DNA from: Alphaproteobacteria bacterium
Lineage (GTDB): Bacteria; Pseudomonadota; Alphaproteobacteria; Micropepsales; Micropepsaceae
NCBI GenBank assembly: GCA_019245415.1
Contig: JAFARO010000003.1
Location: forward strand, 420,878 to 484,877
Direction of reading: 5' to 3'
DNA: 64,000 nt
The notes beneath the pieces were generated by a model that was not told the DNA's origin, searched no databases, and saw nothing but the letters and a program-made list of their open reading frames with translations. The position numbers and the translations under genes are program-made. Position 1 is the first letter of the stretch; each line of letters starts with the position of its first letter. Shown here one piece after another: positions 1 through 8,373 of this stretch.

Positions 1-432
1 CTTGACGGCAGGGCCCTTCATGCCGGCATTGGCGACCAGGGGGAACTTCCAGCCGATCCGCGCCAGGTTGCGGACCCGCGCCGGCGCCTGGGCTTCTGTG
101 ACGTTGCTGAGCACCACGATGCCGGCGCGTCCGCTCAGGCCCGCGAGGGTCTCGACCGCGGCCTCGACCGGCTCCAGCCAGTCCAGATCGGCGCGAAACT
201 CCTCCAGCAGCGCCGTCACCTCCACGTCCAGCAGCGCCGAGCGGTCGTCCAGACGGCGCACGTTGCCGTGGAGGCGGTAGCTCACCAGGTCCAAGAACAG
301 GCCGCGGCGCCGCAGGAAGACGTCGAAGCCGTCCGCGAATCGCAGCAGCACCTCGTCGGCGTCGGCGATGACGAGCGGCCGGCCGGGCGCGATCCGGGCC
401 AGCGCCTCGCCGATGCCGAAAGCCGCGCTCAT
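1..432 (-). CDS. HAD-like hydrolase, C-terminal part missing at window edge
   Basis: The first 144 codons of a gene reading leftward out of the window. The N-terminal region has a HAD-like motif I (IADADE, Asp24 and Asp26), a motif II-like VLSNVT around Ser109, and a motif III-like lysine in GMKGP near residue 139. This order suggests a haloacid-dehalogenase-type phosphohydrolase of unknown substrate. The start codon at 432 overlaps the stop of the upstream DUF3572 gene as ATGA, so the two are probably translationally coupled. The family call rests on the short motifs only; the C-terminal aspartates that complete the active site lie outside the window. Confidence 0.6.
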   Translation of the reverse strand, partial: MSAAFGIGEALARIAPGRPLVIADADEVLLRFADGFDVFLRRRGLFLDLVSYRLHGNVRRLDDRSALLDVEVTALLEEFRADLDWLEPVEAAVETLAGLSGRAGIVVLSNVTEAQAPARVRNLARIGWKFPLVANAGMKGPAVK

Positions 433-701
433 GCCCCGCCCCGCACCTGGGCCAACACGTGACGGGCGATGTGGACGGCGCGTACATCGCCTGAACCGCC
501 ATCGCAGAACTCGACCAGAAGCGCCTCGCTTGTCAGGAGAAAATCCAGGACCGCCACCAGGACTTCCGGTTCGGCGGCGCGCGCGCGCAGGTCGGCCGCG
601 TCGATCCCCGATTCGGCCACCAGCCGGTCCAAGGCACCTTCCGAGGCGGCGACGAAGGCCAGCGCGTCGAGCGCCAGGGTCGCCGCGGCGTCTTCTGTCA
701 T
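429..701 (-). CDS. DUF3572 family protein
   Basis: A 90-residue soluble protein resembling DUF3572, a small family of alphaproteobacteria with no assigned function. It is Ala/Leu/Glu rich and helical, with the recognisable core EVLVAVLDFLL followed by an acidic segment. The ATG at 701 gives the usual family length; upstream in-frame ATGs at 731 and 824 would add an unconserved tail. Its stop overlaps the start of the HAD-like gene (ATGA). It is transcribed divergently from divK across about 200 bases. Confidence 0.7.
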   Translation of the reverse strand: MTEDAAATLALDALAFVAASEGALDRLVAESGIDAADLRARAAEPEVLVAVLDFLLTSEALLVEFCDGGSGDVRAVHIARHVLAQVRGGA

Positions 702-899
702 CGATCCGGATGTGGCGGAACGCAGCACCATCGCGCTCTCATACCATATCGCCGCGCCAGTGCGTTTTAAGGAAACCGGTGCCGGGAAACCGCGAGGTTC
801 CACGGTCCAAGCCGGAAGCGTCAAGGGAGCGTTAAGACATCGCCTCTAATACTGCGACACCGGTCGAGTCGGGCCGCGGCGGGCGGGGTGGAGAAGACG

Positions 900-1274
900 A
901 TGGATGCCAAGACCAAAACCGTGCTGATCGTGGAGGACAACGAGCTCAACATGAAGCTCTTCCACGACCTGCTCGACGCCCATGGCTACCACATCCTCCA
1001 GACCAAGGACGGCATGGAGGCGCTCGACATCGCGCGCGAGCACCGCCCCGACCTGATCCTGATGGATATCCAGCTTCCCGAAGTCTCCGGCCTCGAAGTC
1101 ACCAAATGGCTCAAGGAAGACGATTCGCTCAAGACCATCCCGGTGGTCGCCGTCACCGCCTTCGCGATGAAGGGCGACGAAGAGGTCATCCGCCAGGGCG
1201 GCTGCGAGGCCTACATCTCCAAGCCCATCTCCGTCACCAGCTTCCTCGACACCGTGCGCCGCTTCATCGGCTAG
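900..1274 (+). CDS. divK: Single-domain response regulator DivK
   Basis: A stand-alone receiver domain of 124 residues, almost colinear with Caulobacter DivK, including the hallmark stretches [15 protein letters not shown] and [12 protein letters not shown]. The acidic pocket is at Glu12/Asp13, the phospho-acceptor is Asp56 in [10 protein letters not shown], and the conserved lysine is in the SKP motif. In the family it is phosphorylated and dephosphorylated by PleC/DivJ-type kinases and acts through DivL-CckA on CtrA, and it also stimulates DivJ and PleC. The ATG at 900 is preferred over the GTG at 888 because GGAG lies 6 bases before it. pleD follows after 21 bases, the standard alphaproteobacterial arrangement. 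Confidence 0.93.
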   Translation: MDAKTKTVLIVEDNELNMKLFHDLLDAHGYHILQTKDGMEALDIAREHRPDLILMDIQLPEVSGLEVTKWLKEDDSLKTIPVVAVTAFAMKGDEEVIRQGGCEAYISKPISVTSFLDTVRRFIG

Positions 1275-1295
1275 CGGCCAACCTTCAGGCAGGTC

Positions 1296-2666
1296 ATGAC
1301 CGCGCGCGTTCTGGTCGTCGACGACATCCTCGCCAACGTCAAGCTGCTCGAGGCGAAGCTCTCCGCCGAGTATTTCGAGGTCGTCACGGCCTATAGCGGC
1401 GCCGAGGCCTTGAAGCGCATCGAGGAAAGCATCCCCGACATCGTGCTGCTCGACGTCATGATGCCCGGCATGGACGGGTTCGAAGTCTGCCGCCGCATCA
1501 AGGCGGACCCCAAGACGGCGCACCTGCCCGTGGTGATGGTCACCGCGCTCGACCAGCCCAGCGACCGCGTCGCCGGTCTCGAAGCCGGCGCCGACGATTT
1601 CCTCACCAAGCCGGTGGACGACCCTGCCCTGTTCTCCCGCGTCCGCAGCCTGGTCCGCCTCAAGATGATGACCGACGAGCTTCGGATGCGCGAGACCACC
1701 GGCCAGAACATGGGCCTGCTCGACCCCACCGACACCTTGCAGGATGCCAACCCGTCGGGACGCGTGCTGATCATCGAGGACCGTCCGGAGTCCTGCGCCT
1801 GGTTCGCCAGCGCGCTGCAACAGGTCCATCAGTTCTCCGCCGTCGACACATTCGAGGAAGCGCTGGTGCGCGTGCGCGGCGGCGACTTCGATCTCATCAT
1901 CGTCAGCCTCGGCGTGCGCGGTTTCGACGGCCTGCGGCTGTGCTCGCAGCTGCGCTCGATCCCCGAGGCGCGGCACGTTCCCATCCTCGTCGTGGTCAGC
2001 GAAGGCGACCGCCGCAAGCTGAACCAGGCGCTGGAGATGGGCGTCAACGACTATCTGACCCGACCCGTCGACCGCAACGAGCTGGTGGCGCGCGTGCGCA
2101 CGCAGCTGCGCAAGAAGCGCTATGCCGACCGTCTGCGCCGCAACGTCCAGCTCAGCCTGGAGATGGCGATCACCGACCAGCTCACCGGCCTGCACAACCG
2201 CCGCTACATGGCGAGCCATCTGGAGAATCTGCTCGCCGGCGCCGCGCGCAGCGCGAAGCCGCTCGCCTTCGTCATCATGGACATCGATTTCTTCAAGTCG
2301 GTCAACGACAGTCACGGCCACGACGTCGGCGACGAAGTGCTGCGCGAATTCGCCAAGCGCATCAACGCCAATATCCGCGGCATCGATCTCGCCTGCCGCT
2401 ATGGCGGCGAGGAGTTCGTGGTGGTGATGCCCGAAACCGATTGCGGCTTCGCCTATGCCGTGGCCGAGCGCCTGCGCCGCAGCATCGAGACCACGCCGAT
2501 CGAGATCAGCCGCGCACCCGGCAAGATCAACATCACCATTTCCATCGGCATCGCGGCCTCGGAAGGCGACGGCGACAGCGCCGAGGCGCTCCTGCGCCGC
2601 GCCGACCAGGCCCTCTACAGCGCCAAGCGCACCGGCCGCAACCGCGTCGTCGCCGACGCGGCGTGA
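1296..2666 (+). CDS. pleD: PleD diguanylate cyclase response regulator
   Basis: 456 residues with the REC-REC-GGDEF layout of PleD. The first receiver carries phospho-acceptor Asp53 in LLDVMMPG. The second receiver is degenerate, with Ser in place of Asp in IIVSLGVRG, as expected for its role as a dimerisation adaptor. The cyclase domain (about 295-456) has an intact GGEEF active site and an RxxD inhibitory site (RGID) five residues upstream, so c-di-GMP synthesis with product inhibition is expected. In Caulobacter PleD drives the swarmer-to-stalked transition. It lies directly after divK and is presumably co-transcribed. A family-A palindrome about 35 bases downstream may act as a transcription stop. 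Confidence 0.93.
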   Translation: MTARVLVVDDILANVKLLEAKLSAEYFEVVTAYSGAEALKRIEESIPDIVLLDVMMPGMDGFEVCRRIKADPKTAHLPVVMVTALDQPSDRVAGLEAGADDFLTKPVDDPALFSRVRSLVRLKMMTDELRMRETTGQNMGLLDPTDTLQDANPSGRVLIIEDRPESCAWFASALQQVHQFSAVDTFEEALVRVRGGDFDLIIVSLGVRGFDGLRLCSQLRSIPEARHVPILVVVSEGDRRKLNQALEMGVNDYLTRPVDRNELVARVRTQLRKKRYADRLRRNVQLSLEMAITDQLTGLHNRRYMASHLENLLAGAARSAKPLAFVIMDIDFFKSVNDSHGHDVGDEVLREFAKRINANIRGIDLACRYGGEEFVVVMPETDCGFAYAVAERLRRSIETTPIEISRAPGKINITISIGIAASEGDGDSAEALLRRADQALYSAKRTGRNRVVADAA

Positions 2667-2700
2667 GCGGCTAAGCACCTCTCTCAAACCCATCATATTT

Positions 2701-2794
2701 CGTCATCGCCCGCTTCATGCGGGCGACCCAATTTTCTCACAGGAATAAAATGGGTCGCCCGGATCGCGCAAAAAAGCGCGACCGGGCGATGACG
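2701..2794. repeat. Dispersed palindromic repeat, family A, copy 1
   Basis: Imperfect palindrome opening with CGTCATCGCCCGCTTCATGC and closing with CCGGGCGATGACG. The arms are complementary across an AT-rich centre (CCCAATTT against AAATGGG). The same element recurs at 10376-10456 and 12176-12259. This copy carries an extra internal hairpin (gcgcaaaaaagcgc). It sits just after pleD and could form a long RNA stem. Confidence 0.85.
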
Positions 2795-3303
2795 ATTTTG
2801 AAATTGAAAGAATCGTTGCATCCGCATCGTCCGCGGCTCCGCGTGAGCCCCTTCTTCGCAGCCCGAAAGCGGATGTCCCGCACGCGGCGGTCTTCCATTT
2901 CCTCGACCATCGACCGCGTTTGAGAGACCCGCCTTCGAATCCTCGGAGTTTTGGCAGCGGACCGCTCGCGCACTCAAGCCGAGCAGCGCCGGCACCGTTC
3001 TCGTCCCTCGGACTCTGCCGGAGTGTGGGAGCCCTGCGCCGGCATCGTTCCGTGCCGCTCCGACGGGGCTTGGTCCCTTTTCCGACGCGGAGCGCACATG
3101 AGGCTCCTCGTCCTGTATGTCGTCCCTGTGCTGTTGGCTGGCGGCCTTGAGGCCTGATGGGGTTCGCGCTCCGTCGATCTCGCAGGCGAAATAAGCGCGG
3201 AAGAGAGCATTTCAAGTAGTACGGGTATTATCTCGAATAGATAACTGTCAGTTGTGACATGGATACGACACCCCGGCCAACGCGCTCCACGTCGCGGGAA
3301 GTC
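2795..3303. other. Gene-poor intergenic region with hairpin potential
   Basis: About 500 bases between repeat A1 and the histidine kinase gene with no convincing coding sequence on either strand; the frames that stay open are Arg/Ser/Pro rich and lack ribosome sites. Hairpins are visible between 2970 and 3090, for example GCTCG/CGAGC, ACTC/GAGT, and a longer stem in which CGGCA pairs with TGCCG around TCGTTCCG, closed by GGGAGCCC opposite GGGCTTGGTCCC. A 19-codon frame at 3098-3157 could encode a short hydrophobic peptide. A small RNA or leader is possible but not shown. Confidence 0.4.
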
Positions 3304-4902
3304 TCAGCTCGCCAGGGCCTCGCGAATCTTGCGCGCGAGTTCCTCGAGACTGAACGGCTTGGCGATGAAATTCGTCCCCGGGTCGATCATGCCGCGATGG
3401 ATGATCGCATTGCGCGTGAAGCCCGTCGTGAAAAGCACCTTGAGCCCGGGCCTGAGCTTGAGCGCCGCATCGGCCAGCTTGCGGCCATCGACATTGGGCA
3501 TGACGACGTCGGTGAACAGCAGCGCGATGTCATCGCGGCTGCCGAGGATCTTCAGCGCTGCGTCTGCGCCGTCGGCTTCGAGAACTGTGTATCCCAGCTC
3601 GCGCACGCTCTCCACCGTGAGCTGGCGCACGCGCGCTTCGTCTTCGACGACGAGAACGATTTCACGGCCGGCCGCCAGCGGCAGGCCCTGCGAAGCACCG
3701 GCGGTCTCCTGCGTCACGGCGCCCATGTATCGCGGCAGATAGAGCTTGACCGTCGTGCCTTGCCCCAGTTCGGAATAGATGCGCGCGTGGCCGCCGGACT
3801 GCTTGGCGAAACCGTAGACCTGCGCCAGACCAAGTCCTGTCCCGCGCCCGTCCTTCTTGGTCGTGAAGAACGGCTCGAACGCCTTGGCGATCTGTTCCTT
3901 GCGCATGCCGATTCCATTATCGGTTATCGCGACGAGGACATATTGGCCGGCCGGGACATCGACATGGGCGGCCGCGTAGCGATCGTCCAGATGCGCGTTG
4001 CAGGTTTCGATCGTCAGTTTGCCGCCTTCCGGCATGGCATCGCGCGCATTGGTCGCCAGATTGAGGATGGCGTTTTCCAACTGGCTGCGATCCGCATTGA
4101 CGTTCCACAGGCCACCGGCCAGCACGGTTTCGACCTGGATATGCTCGCCGAGCGTGCGGCGCAGGATCTCCGAGAGGTTCGCGACCAGCGCGTTCATGTC
4201 GAGCGGCTTCGGCGACAGAGGCTGCTGCCGCGAGAAGGCAAGAAGACGGCGCACCAGCTCCGCAGCGCGCACGGCGCCCTCATTGGCATTGCCGATGAGA
4301 ACCCGGGCGCGATCCGTCTCTCCGCGGTCGAGCGCGCGCAGCGACAGCTGCAACGCGCTGGTCACGACGGAAAGCATGTTGTTGAAGTCGTGCGCCATGC
4401 CGCCGGTCAGCTGGCCGAGGGATTCCATCTTCTGGGACTGGGCGAGTTGCTCCTGCGTGCGGCGCAGCTTTTCTTCCGCTTCCACCCTTTCGGTGATGTC
4501 GCGGGTGATCTTGGCGAAGCCGATGGGCCGGCCTGCGCTGTCATGGATCGGATTGACGATGCCATGGGCGCGGAAGCGGCTCCCGTCCTTGCGCAGCCGG
4601 GTGCTCTCGGATTCGAAGCGGCCGTTGCGCAGCGCCTCTTCCAGCATTTTCGAGGGCAGAGCCGCGGCCTTGTCTTCCTCGGTGAAGAACAGGCTGTAAT
4701 GGCGCCCGATGACCTCGTCCGCCGAATAGCCCTTGATCCTTTGCGCGCCGGCGTTCCAGCTCGTGATCACGCCCTCGGGATCGAGCATATAGATGGCATA
4801 GTCGGTGACGCCGTCGACGAGCAGCCTGAATTGCTGCTCCATCGACCCGTTGCGCCGCGAGCGCTGCGACCCGCGGCCGAATAGCGACAGCCCAAAAACC
4901 AT
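3304..4902 (-). CDS. Soluble hybrid sensor histidine kinase (PAS-HisKA-HATPase-REC)
   Basis: 532 residues with no membrane segment, so probably a cytoplasmic sensor. The order is a PAS domain (about 25-140, with the DITER linker at its end), HisKA with phospho-acceptor His171 in GGMAHDFNN, a HATPase with N box NLATNARDAM (281-290), G1 box DNGIGM and G2 box GRGTGLGL, then a C-terminal receiver with acceptor Asp465 in FTDVVMP. Such kinases usually pass phosphate to their own receiver and then to a separate phosphotransferase or output regulator; none is adjacent. The signal sensed is unknown. A second in-frame ATG at 4842 also precedes the PAS domain. It is transcribed toward the gene-poor region. 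Confidence 0.88.
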   Translation of the reverse strand: MVFGLSLFGRGSQRSRRNGSMEQQFRLLVDGVTDYAIYMLDPEGVITSWNAGAQRIKGYSADEVIGRHYSLFFTEEDKAAALPSKMLEEALRNGRFESESTRLRKDGSRFRAHGIVNPIHDSAGRPIGFAKITRDITERVEAEEKLRRTQEQLAQSQKMESLGQLTGGMAHDFNNMLSVVTSALQLSLRALDRGETDRARVLIGNANEGAVRAAELVRRLLAFSRQQPLSPKPLDMNALVANLSEILRRTLGEHIQVETVLAGGLWNVNADRSQLENAILNLATNARDAMPEGGKLTIETCNAHLDDRYAAAHVDVPAGQYVLVAITDNGIGMRKEQIAKAFEPFFTTKKDGRGTGLGLAQVYGFAKQSGGHARIYSELGQGTTVKLYLPRYMGAVTQETAGASQGLPLAAGREIVLVVEDEARVRQLTVESVRELGYTVLEADGADAALKILGSRDDIALLFTDVVMPNVDGRKLADAALKLRPGLKVLFTTGFTRNAIIHRGMIDPGTNFIAKPFSLEELARKIREALAS

Positions 4903-5079
4903 GCGATGAAGATTCCGCTCCCTGACAAATTGCTAGCACAGCAGAAGCCCGGAAATCAGGCGGAAACTGGCCTCGCCCAGATTGCTTTTTGATAAACCCT
5001 GCCCGAGGTCAGGTTCAGCTCAAAGTGCGGCGGGCCGGGCCGCCTTGACATCCTTCCATATTTCATTATTCATTGAAAT

Positions 5080-5463
5080 ATGGAACCACACGACGCCGTC
5101 AAGCGCCTCTCCGCCCTCGCCCAGGAAGCGCGGCTGGAGGTGTTCCGGCTGCTGGTCAAGGCGGGGCCGCAAGGCCTGGCCGCGGGTGCGATCGCGCGGG
5201 CATCGAAGACTGCCGCGAACACCACCTCGGCGCAGCTGCTGGTGCTGTCGAACGCAGGCCTGATCAAGGCGCGGCGCGACGGCCGCTCGATCATCTACGC
5301 GGTGGATTTCGCCGCGGTGGCGAAGCTGCTCGTGTTCCTGACCGAGGATTGCTGCGGCGGGCGCACGGAGATCTGCGCCCCGCTCGCGGCCGTTGCCGCC
5401 CAATGTTGTCCGCCATCCAAAGGAGCACGCCATGAAGCGCCTGCACGTTCACGTCGCCGTTGA
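5080..5463 (+). CDS. arsR: ArsR-family metalloregulator
   Basis: A 127-residue winged-helix repressor of the ArsR/SmtB type and the first gene of an arsenic cluster. Residues 5-90 carry the helix-turn-helix (AIARASKTAANTTSAQLLVL) and a beta-wing with RRDGRSIIY. Cysteines near the C-terminal side (a CCGG pair, one in EICAP, another pair in QCC) are candidates for As(III) binding, as in ArsR proteins with displaced metal sites. Family members release DNA on binding arsenite. Its 3' end overlaps the start of arsI by 32 bases, so coding of the last residues and the next gene's ribosome site share DNA. Confidence 0.85.
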   Translation: MEPHDAVKRLSALAQEARLEVFRLLVKAGPQGLAAGAIARASKTAANTTSAQLLVLSNAGLIKARRDGRSIIYAVDFAAVAKLLVFLTEDCCGGRTEICAPLAAVAAQCCPPSKGARHEAPARSRRR

Positions 5464-5872
5464 GGATCTGCAACGTTCGATCGGCTTCTATTCCACGCTG
5501 TTCGCAACTGCGCCCAGCGTCACAAAGCCCGACTATGCCAAATGGATGCTCGACGATCCGAAGGTGAACTTCGCGATCTCGTCGCGCGGCCGCGCGGGCG
5601 GCGTCGATCATCTCGGCATCCAGGTCGAGAGCGACGGCGAGCTGCGCGAGCTCGCGGGGCGGCTCAAGGCCGCGGGCGAGAGCACGCGCGACCAGGAGGC
5701 CACCACCTGCTGCTACGCGCAGTCGAACAAGGCCTGGGTCAACGATCCTTCCGGCATCCGCTGGGAGACGTTTTTCACCTTCGGCGAGGCGACCGCCTAC
5801 GGAGAAGATGAAGCGATCGCCGCCGCAACGAAAACCTGCGCCACGCCGAAAGCCGAGGCCTGCTGTTCGTGA
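5432..5872 (+). CDS. arsI: ArsI-type C-As lyase (vicinal oxygen chelate dioxygenase)
   Basis: 146-residue VOC-fold protein resembling ArsI, the Fe(II)-dependent dioxygenase that demethylates methylarsenite and aromatic arsenicals. The signatures are visible: metal ligands near His5/His7, His60 in GVDHLGI and Glu112 in RWETFF, and the substrate-binding pair Cys93-Cys94 in TTCCYAQ. The C-terminus adds a further Cys-rich tail (CATPKAEACCS). The ATG at 5432 has AGGAG 6 bases upstream. It overlaps arsR and is followed by a 164-base palindromic element before arsC. Confidence is high for the ArsI/CadI family and somewhat lower for the substrate. Confidence 0.83.
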   Translation: MKRLHVHVAVEDLQRSIGFYSTLFATAPSVTKPDYAKWMLDDPKVNFAISSRGRAGGVDHLGIQVESDGELRELAGRLKAAGESTRDQEATTCCYAQSNKAWVNDPSGIRWETFFTFGEATAYGEDEAIAAATKTCATPKAEACCS

Positions 5873-5895
5873 GTAAAATTTGTTGGAAACAACTT

Positions 5896-6059
5896 CGTCA
5901 TCCTGAGGCGCCCGGCGCGTCGCCCTTCGAGGCTCGCCGTCATCCTGAGCGAGCCCGCGCGTGCTTCGAGGGCCGCTGCGCGGCCACCTCAGCATGACGC
6001 GCGGGCGAGACGAAGGACGCTCGCACCTCAGGGTGACGCGACGGGCCTCGAAGGATGAC
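5896..6059. repeat. Dispersed palindromic repeat, family B, copy 1 (compound)
   Basis: Compound member of a family built from CATCCTGAGG-type and CTTCGAGG/CCTCGAAGGATG arms. It begins CGTCATCCTGAGGCGCCC and ends GGGCCTCGAAGGATGAC. Two nested inverted-repeat units are present, making it twice the length of copies at 15677 and 34533. It lies inside the arsenic operon, between arsI and arsC, and ends 3 bases before the arsC start. Confidence 0.85.
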
Positions 6060-6062
6060 TCA

Positions 6063-6551
6063 ATGCCTTACAACGTCCTCTTCCTCTGCACCGGCAATTC
6101 GGCGCGCTCGATCCTGGCGGAGGCGATCCTCAACCGCATCGGCAAGGGCAAGTTCGCCGCGTACTCCGCCGGCTCTGAGCCCAAGGGCGCGGTGAACCCG
6201 CACGCGCTCGCGCTCCTCAGGCGGCTCGACTACGCAACCGGCGGCCTGCGCTCCAAGAGCTGGGACGAATTCGCACAGGCGGGCGCGCCGCAATTGGATT
6301 TCGTCTTCACGGTCTGCGACAACGCGGCGAACGAGACCTGTCCGGCGTGGCCGGGCCAGCCGATGACGGCGCATTGGGGCCTCGCCGATCCCGCCGCGGT
6401 CGAAGGCGACGAAGCCCGGATCGCCACCGCCTTCCGCGACGCGCATGTGCTGCTGCATCGGCGCATCGAGCTGTTCGCCAGCCTGCCGGTGGAGAAGCTC
6501 GACCGGCTGTCCCTGAAGCGCCGGCTCGACGAGATCGGCAAGCATCCATGA
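6063..6551 (+). CDS. arsC: Arsenate reductase, LMW protein-tyrosine-phosphatase type
   Basis: 162-residue protein with the phosphatase P-loop CTGNSARS; Cys9 is the nucleophile. Two further cysteines, Cys85 (FTVCDN) and Cys93 (ETCPAW), sit where the resolving pair of thioredoxin-coupled ArsC is found (Cys82/Cys89 in S. aureus), which favours arsenate reductase over a plain tyrosine phosphatase. It reduces arsenate to arsenite in the cytoplasm using thioredoxin. The stop overlaps the start of the aquaporin gene (ATGA). A family-B repeat lies directly upstream, so the ribosome site is weak and translation may depend on read-through from arsI. Confidence 0.85.
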   Translation: MPYNVLFLCTGNSARSILAEAILNRIGKGKFAAYSAGSEPKGAVNPHALALLRRLDYATGGLRSKSWDEFAQAGAPQLDFVFTVCDNAANETCPAWPGQPMTAHWGLADPAAVEGDEARIATAFRDAHVLLHRRIELFASLPVEKLDRLSLKRRLDEIGKHP

Positions 6552-7237
6552 GCGCGCGCCGCCTGGCGGCCGAGTTCCTCGGCACGGCATTCCTGCTCGC
6601 GGCCGTGATCGGCTCGGGCATCATGGCGGCGAAGCTGGCCGGCGGCAACGGCGCGCTGGCGTTGCTCTGCAACACGATTCCGACGGGCGCGGTCCTGATC
6701 GTCCTCATACTGACGTTTGGACCGGTGTCGGGCGCCCATTTCAATCCCGCGGTGTCGCTGGCGATGTGGCTGAGGCGGGACCTCGCCCTGCCCGCGCTGC
6801 TCTTCTATGTGGCGGCACAGATCGCCGGCGCCGTCGCGGGCGTCTGGGCGGCGCATCTGATGTTCGAGCTTCCGGTCTGGCAGTTCTCCGAACATGCGCG
6901 CAGCGGATCTGGCCAGTGGTTTGCGGAAGGCGTGGCGACTTTCGGATTGCTGCTCACGATCCTGGGCGTGACGGCGCGCACGCCGTCCGCCGTTCCCTAT
7001 GCCGTCGGCCTCTATATCGCCGCGGCGTACTGGTTCACCGCCTCGACCTCATTCGCCAACCCGGCCGTGACGATCGCGCGCGCGCTGTCGAACACCTATG
7101 CCGGCATCGCGCCGGGCGGCGTTGCCGCCTTCATCGCCGCCCAGCTCGCCGGCGCCCTCCTCGCCCTCGCGCTCGCGACTTGGCTGTGGGGGACAGAGAA
7201 AGTCCAAGAAGGGGCGGCATTGGCCGCGAGCTCCTGA
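6548..7237 (+). CDS. aqpS: Aquaglyceroporin-like arsenic channel (AqpS type)
   Basis: 229-residue MIP-family channel with about six hydrophobic segments and both pore motifs, HFNPAVS in the first half and FANPAVTIAR in the second. In Sinorhizobium-type ars operons an aquaglyceroporin replaces ArsB/Acr3: arsenite made by ArsC leaves down its gradient. AqpS can also conduct methylarsenite, which fits the arsI gene here. Translation is coupled to arsC by the ATGA overlap. No arsenite pump gene is seen in this cluster, so the channel is the likely exit route. Confidence 0.85.
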   Translation: MSARRLAAEFLGTAFLLAAVIGSGIMAAKLAGGNGALALLCNTIPTGAVLIVLILTFGPVSGAHFNPAVSLAMWLRRDLALPALLFYVAAQIAGAVAGVWAAHLMFELPVWQFSEHARSGSGQWFAEGVATFGLLLTILGVTARTPSAVPYAVGLYIAAAYWFTASTSFANPAVTIARALSNTYAGIAPGGVAAFIAAQLAGALLALALATWLWGTEKVQEGAALAASS

Positions 7238-7280
7238 TCGCTCTTGAGGGAATGCCCCACGGCAGTGCTAAACTGCGCGC

Positions 7281-7934
7281 ATGCAGATCGACGTCGTCTC
7301 CGATACCGTGTGTCCGTGGTGTTTCATCGGCAAGCGCCGTCTCGCCCGCGCGCTGGAGCTGCGCCCCGAGATCGAGTTCGACGTGCGCTGGCGCCCGTTC
7401 CGTCTCGACCCCACGGTGCCGCGCGAAGGCGTCGACCGCGCCCAATACATGCGCGCCAAGTTCGGCGGCGGGCCCAAGGTCCAGGCGATGGCCGAGGCGA
7501 TCCGCGCGCAAGGCGCCGCGGAAGGAATTGCGTTCGACTTCGCGCGCATCGAACGGCGTCCGGATACCCTCGACTCCCATCGCCTGATCCGCTGGGCCGC
7601 GGCGCAGGGCCTGCAGGACACGATCGTCGAGCGTCTGTTCGCGGCTTATTTCGAGGAAGGTCGCGACATCGGCGACCCGGCCGTCCTCGAATTCCTCGCC
7701 GCCGATGCCGGCATGGACTCGATTCAGGTGGCGGAGCTGCTCGCCGACGACACCGACCGCGCCGCGGTCGAGCGCGAGGCCAAGCTCGCTTCCGAGATGG
7801 GGATCACCGGCGTGCCGACCTTCATCTTCGCCAACAAATTCGTGCTCTCCGGCGCGCGCGAGCCGGAGGTGCTGGCGCAGGTCATCGACAAGGCGGTGGA
7901 AGCCGAGACCGAGGAGCCCGCGGACAGCCCATGA
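7281..7934 (+). CDS. DsbA-family thioredoxin-fold oxidoreductase (FrnE-like)
   Basis: 217-residue cytoplasmic protein with a CPWC active site at residues 11-14 and a cis-proline segment GVPTFIFANK near residue 175; the middle is the helical insertion of the DsbA fold. It matches the FrnE/polyketide-biosynthesis dithiol isomerase group. No signal peptide is present. Typical substrates are unknown; stress-related disulphide chemistry is inferred from the family. It starts 43 bases after aqpS, so it could be part of the arsenic transcript, as thiol oxidoreductases sometimes are. Its last 53 bases overlap the end of the convergent exported-protein gene. Confidence 0.82.
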   Translation: MQIDVVSDTVCPWCFIGKRRLARALELRPEIEFDVRWRPFRLDPTVPREGVDRAQYMRAKFGGGPKVQAMAEAIRAQGAAEGIAFDFARIERRPDTLDSHRLIRWAAAQGLQDTIVERLFAAYFEEGRDIGDPAVLEFLAADAGMDSIQVAELLADDTDRAAVEREAKLASEMGITGVPTFIFANKFVLSGAREPEVLAQVIDKAVEAETEEPADSP

Positions 7935-8304
7935 TGGGCACGATCAGCGCGTTGGATTCGGCGACGATCTCAATCTCCTTGGCGCCGTAATGCGGCAGCG
8001 GCACGACTTTTCGCACCGAGATCGGCAGCAGCGCCTGCACCACCGTCTCGCGCGGCGAAGGCGGCCGCGCCAGGAACTCGATCTCGATCGTTCTGGCTTC
8101 CGCCGCGGCAATCTTGCGAAAGCGCACCAGCGGCCGGTCCCAGCCGCCCGTGCGCACCGCGCCACGCGCCGTGATCACCAGATGGCGGCCCTGCAGCACC
8201 ACCGACGCATCGTCGACGCGGTAGACCAGCCGCAAAGCGGCCTGCGCCTGCCCCGCGAGGAGCAGCGACGCGGCGACAATGCTTGCGAAAAGTCTTGCGC
8301 CCAT
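7882..8304 (-). CDS. Small exported protein of unknown function
   Basis: 140-residue protein with a clear signal peptide (MGARLFASIVAASLLLAGQA, cleavage near AQA). The mature part is rich in beta-strand residues (LVITARGAV, IEIEFLA) and ends in an Arg/Pro-rich tail with two cysteines. No family was recognised. It is transcribed divergently from the racemase gene with only 69 bases between starts, and its 3' end overlaps the DsbA-like gene by 53 bases in convergent orientation. The signal peptide is the main argument for coding. Confidence 0.55.
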   Translation of the reverse strand: MGARLFASIVAASLLLAGQAQAALRLVYRVDDASVVLQGRHLVITARGAVRTGGWDRPLVRFRKIAAAEARTIEIEFLARPPSPRETVVQALLPISVRKVVPLPHYGAKEIEIVAESNALIVPIMGCPRAPRSRLPPPCR

Positions 8305-8373
8305 CGCGCCCGGAACGTCTGATGACGCCGCGCCTCTAGAGAAGGATTGCGGCGCAAATTGGATGGAGACGAC

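Noticed and set aside
846..2696. Long minus-strand open frame (over 600 codons) opposite divK-pleD
   Set aside because: It is antisense to two well-recognised genes, is rich in Ala/Gly/Arg/His/Asp as expected for complement frames of GC-rich DNA, and has no ribosome site or recognisable domain.
3098..3157. 19-codon hydrophobic frame (MRLLVLYVVPVLLAGGLEA) that could be a leader peptide
   Set aside because: Too short, no clear ribosome site, and no downstream gene on the same strand for it to control; kept only as a remark.
3259..4884. Plus-strand open frame of 541 codons opposite the histidine kinase
   Set aside because: Antisense shadow of a clear PAS-HisKA-HATPase-REC protein; composition dominated by Arg/Ala/His/Gln/Asp without motifs.
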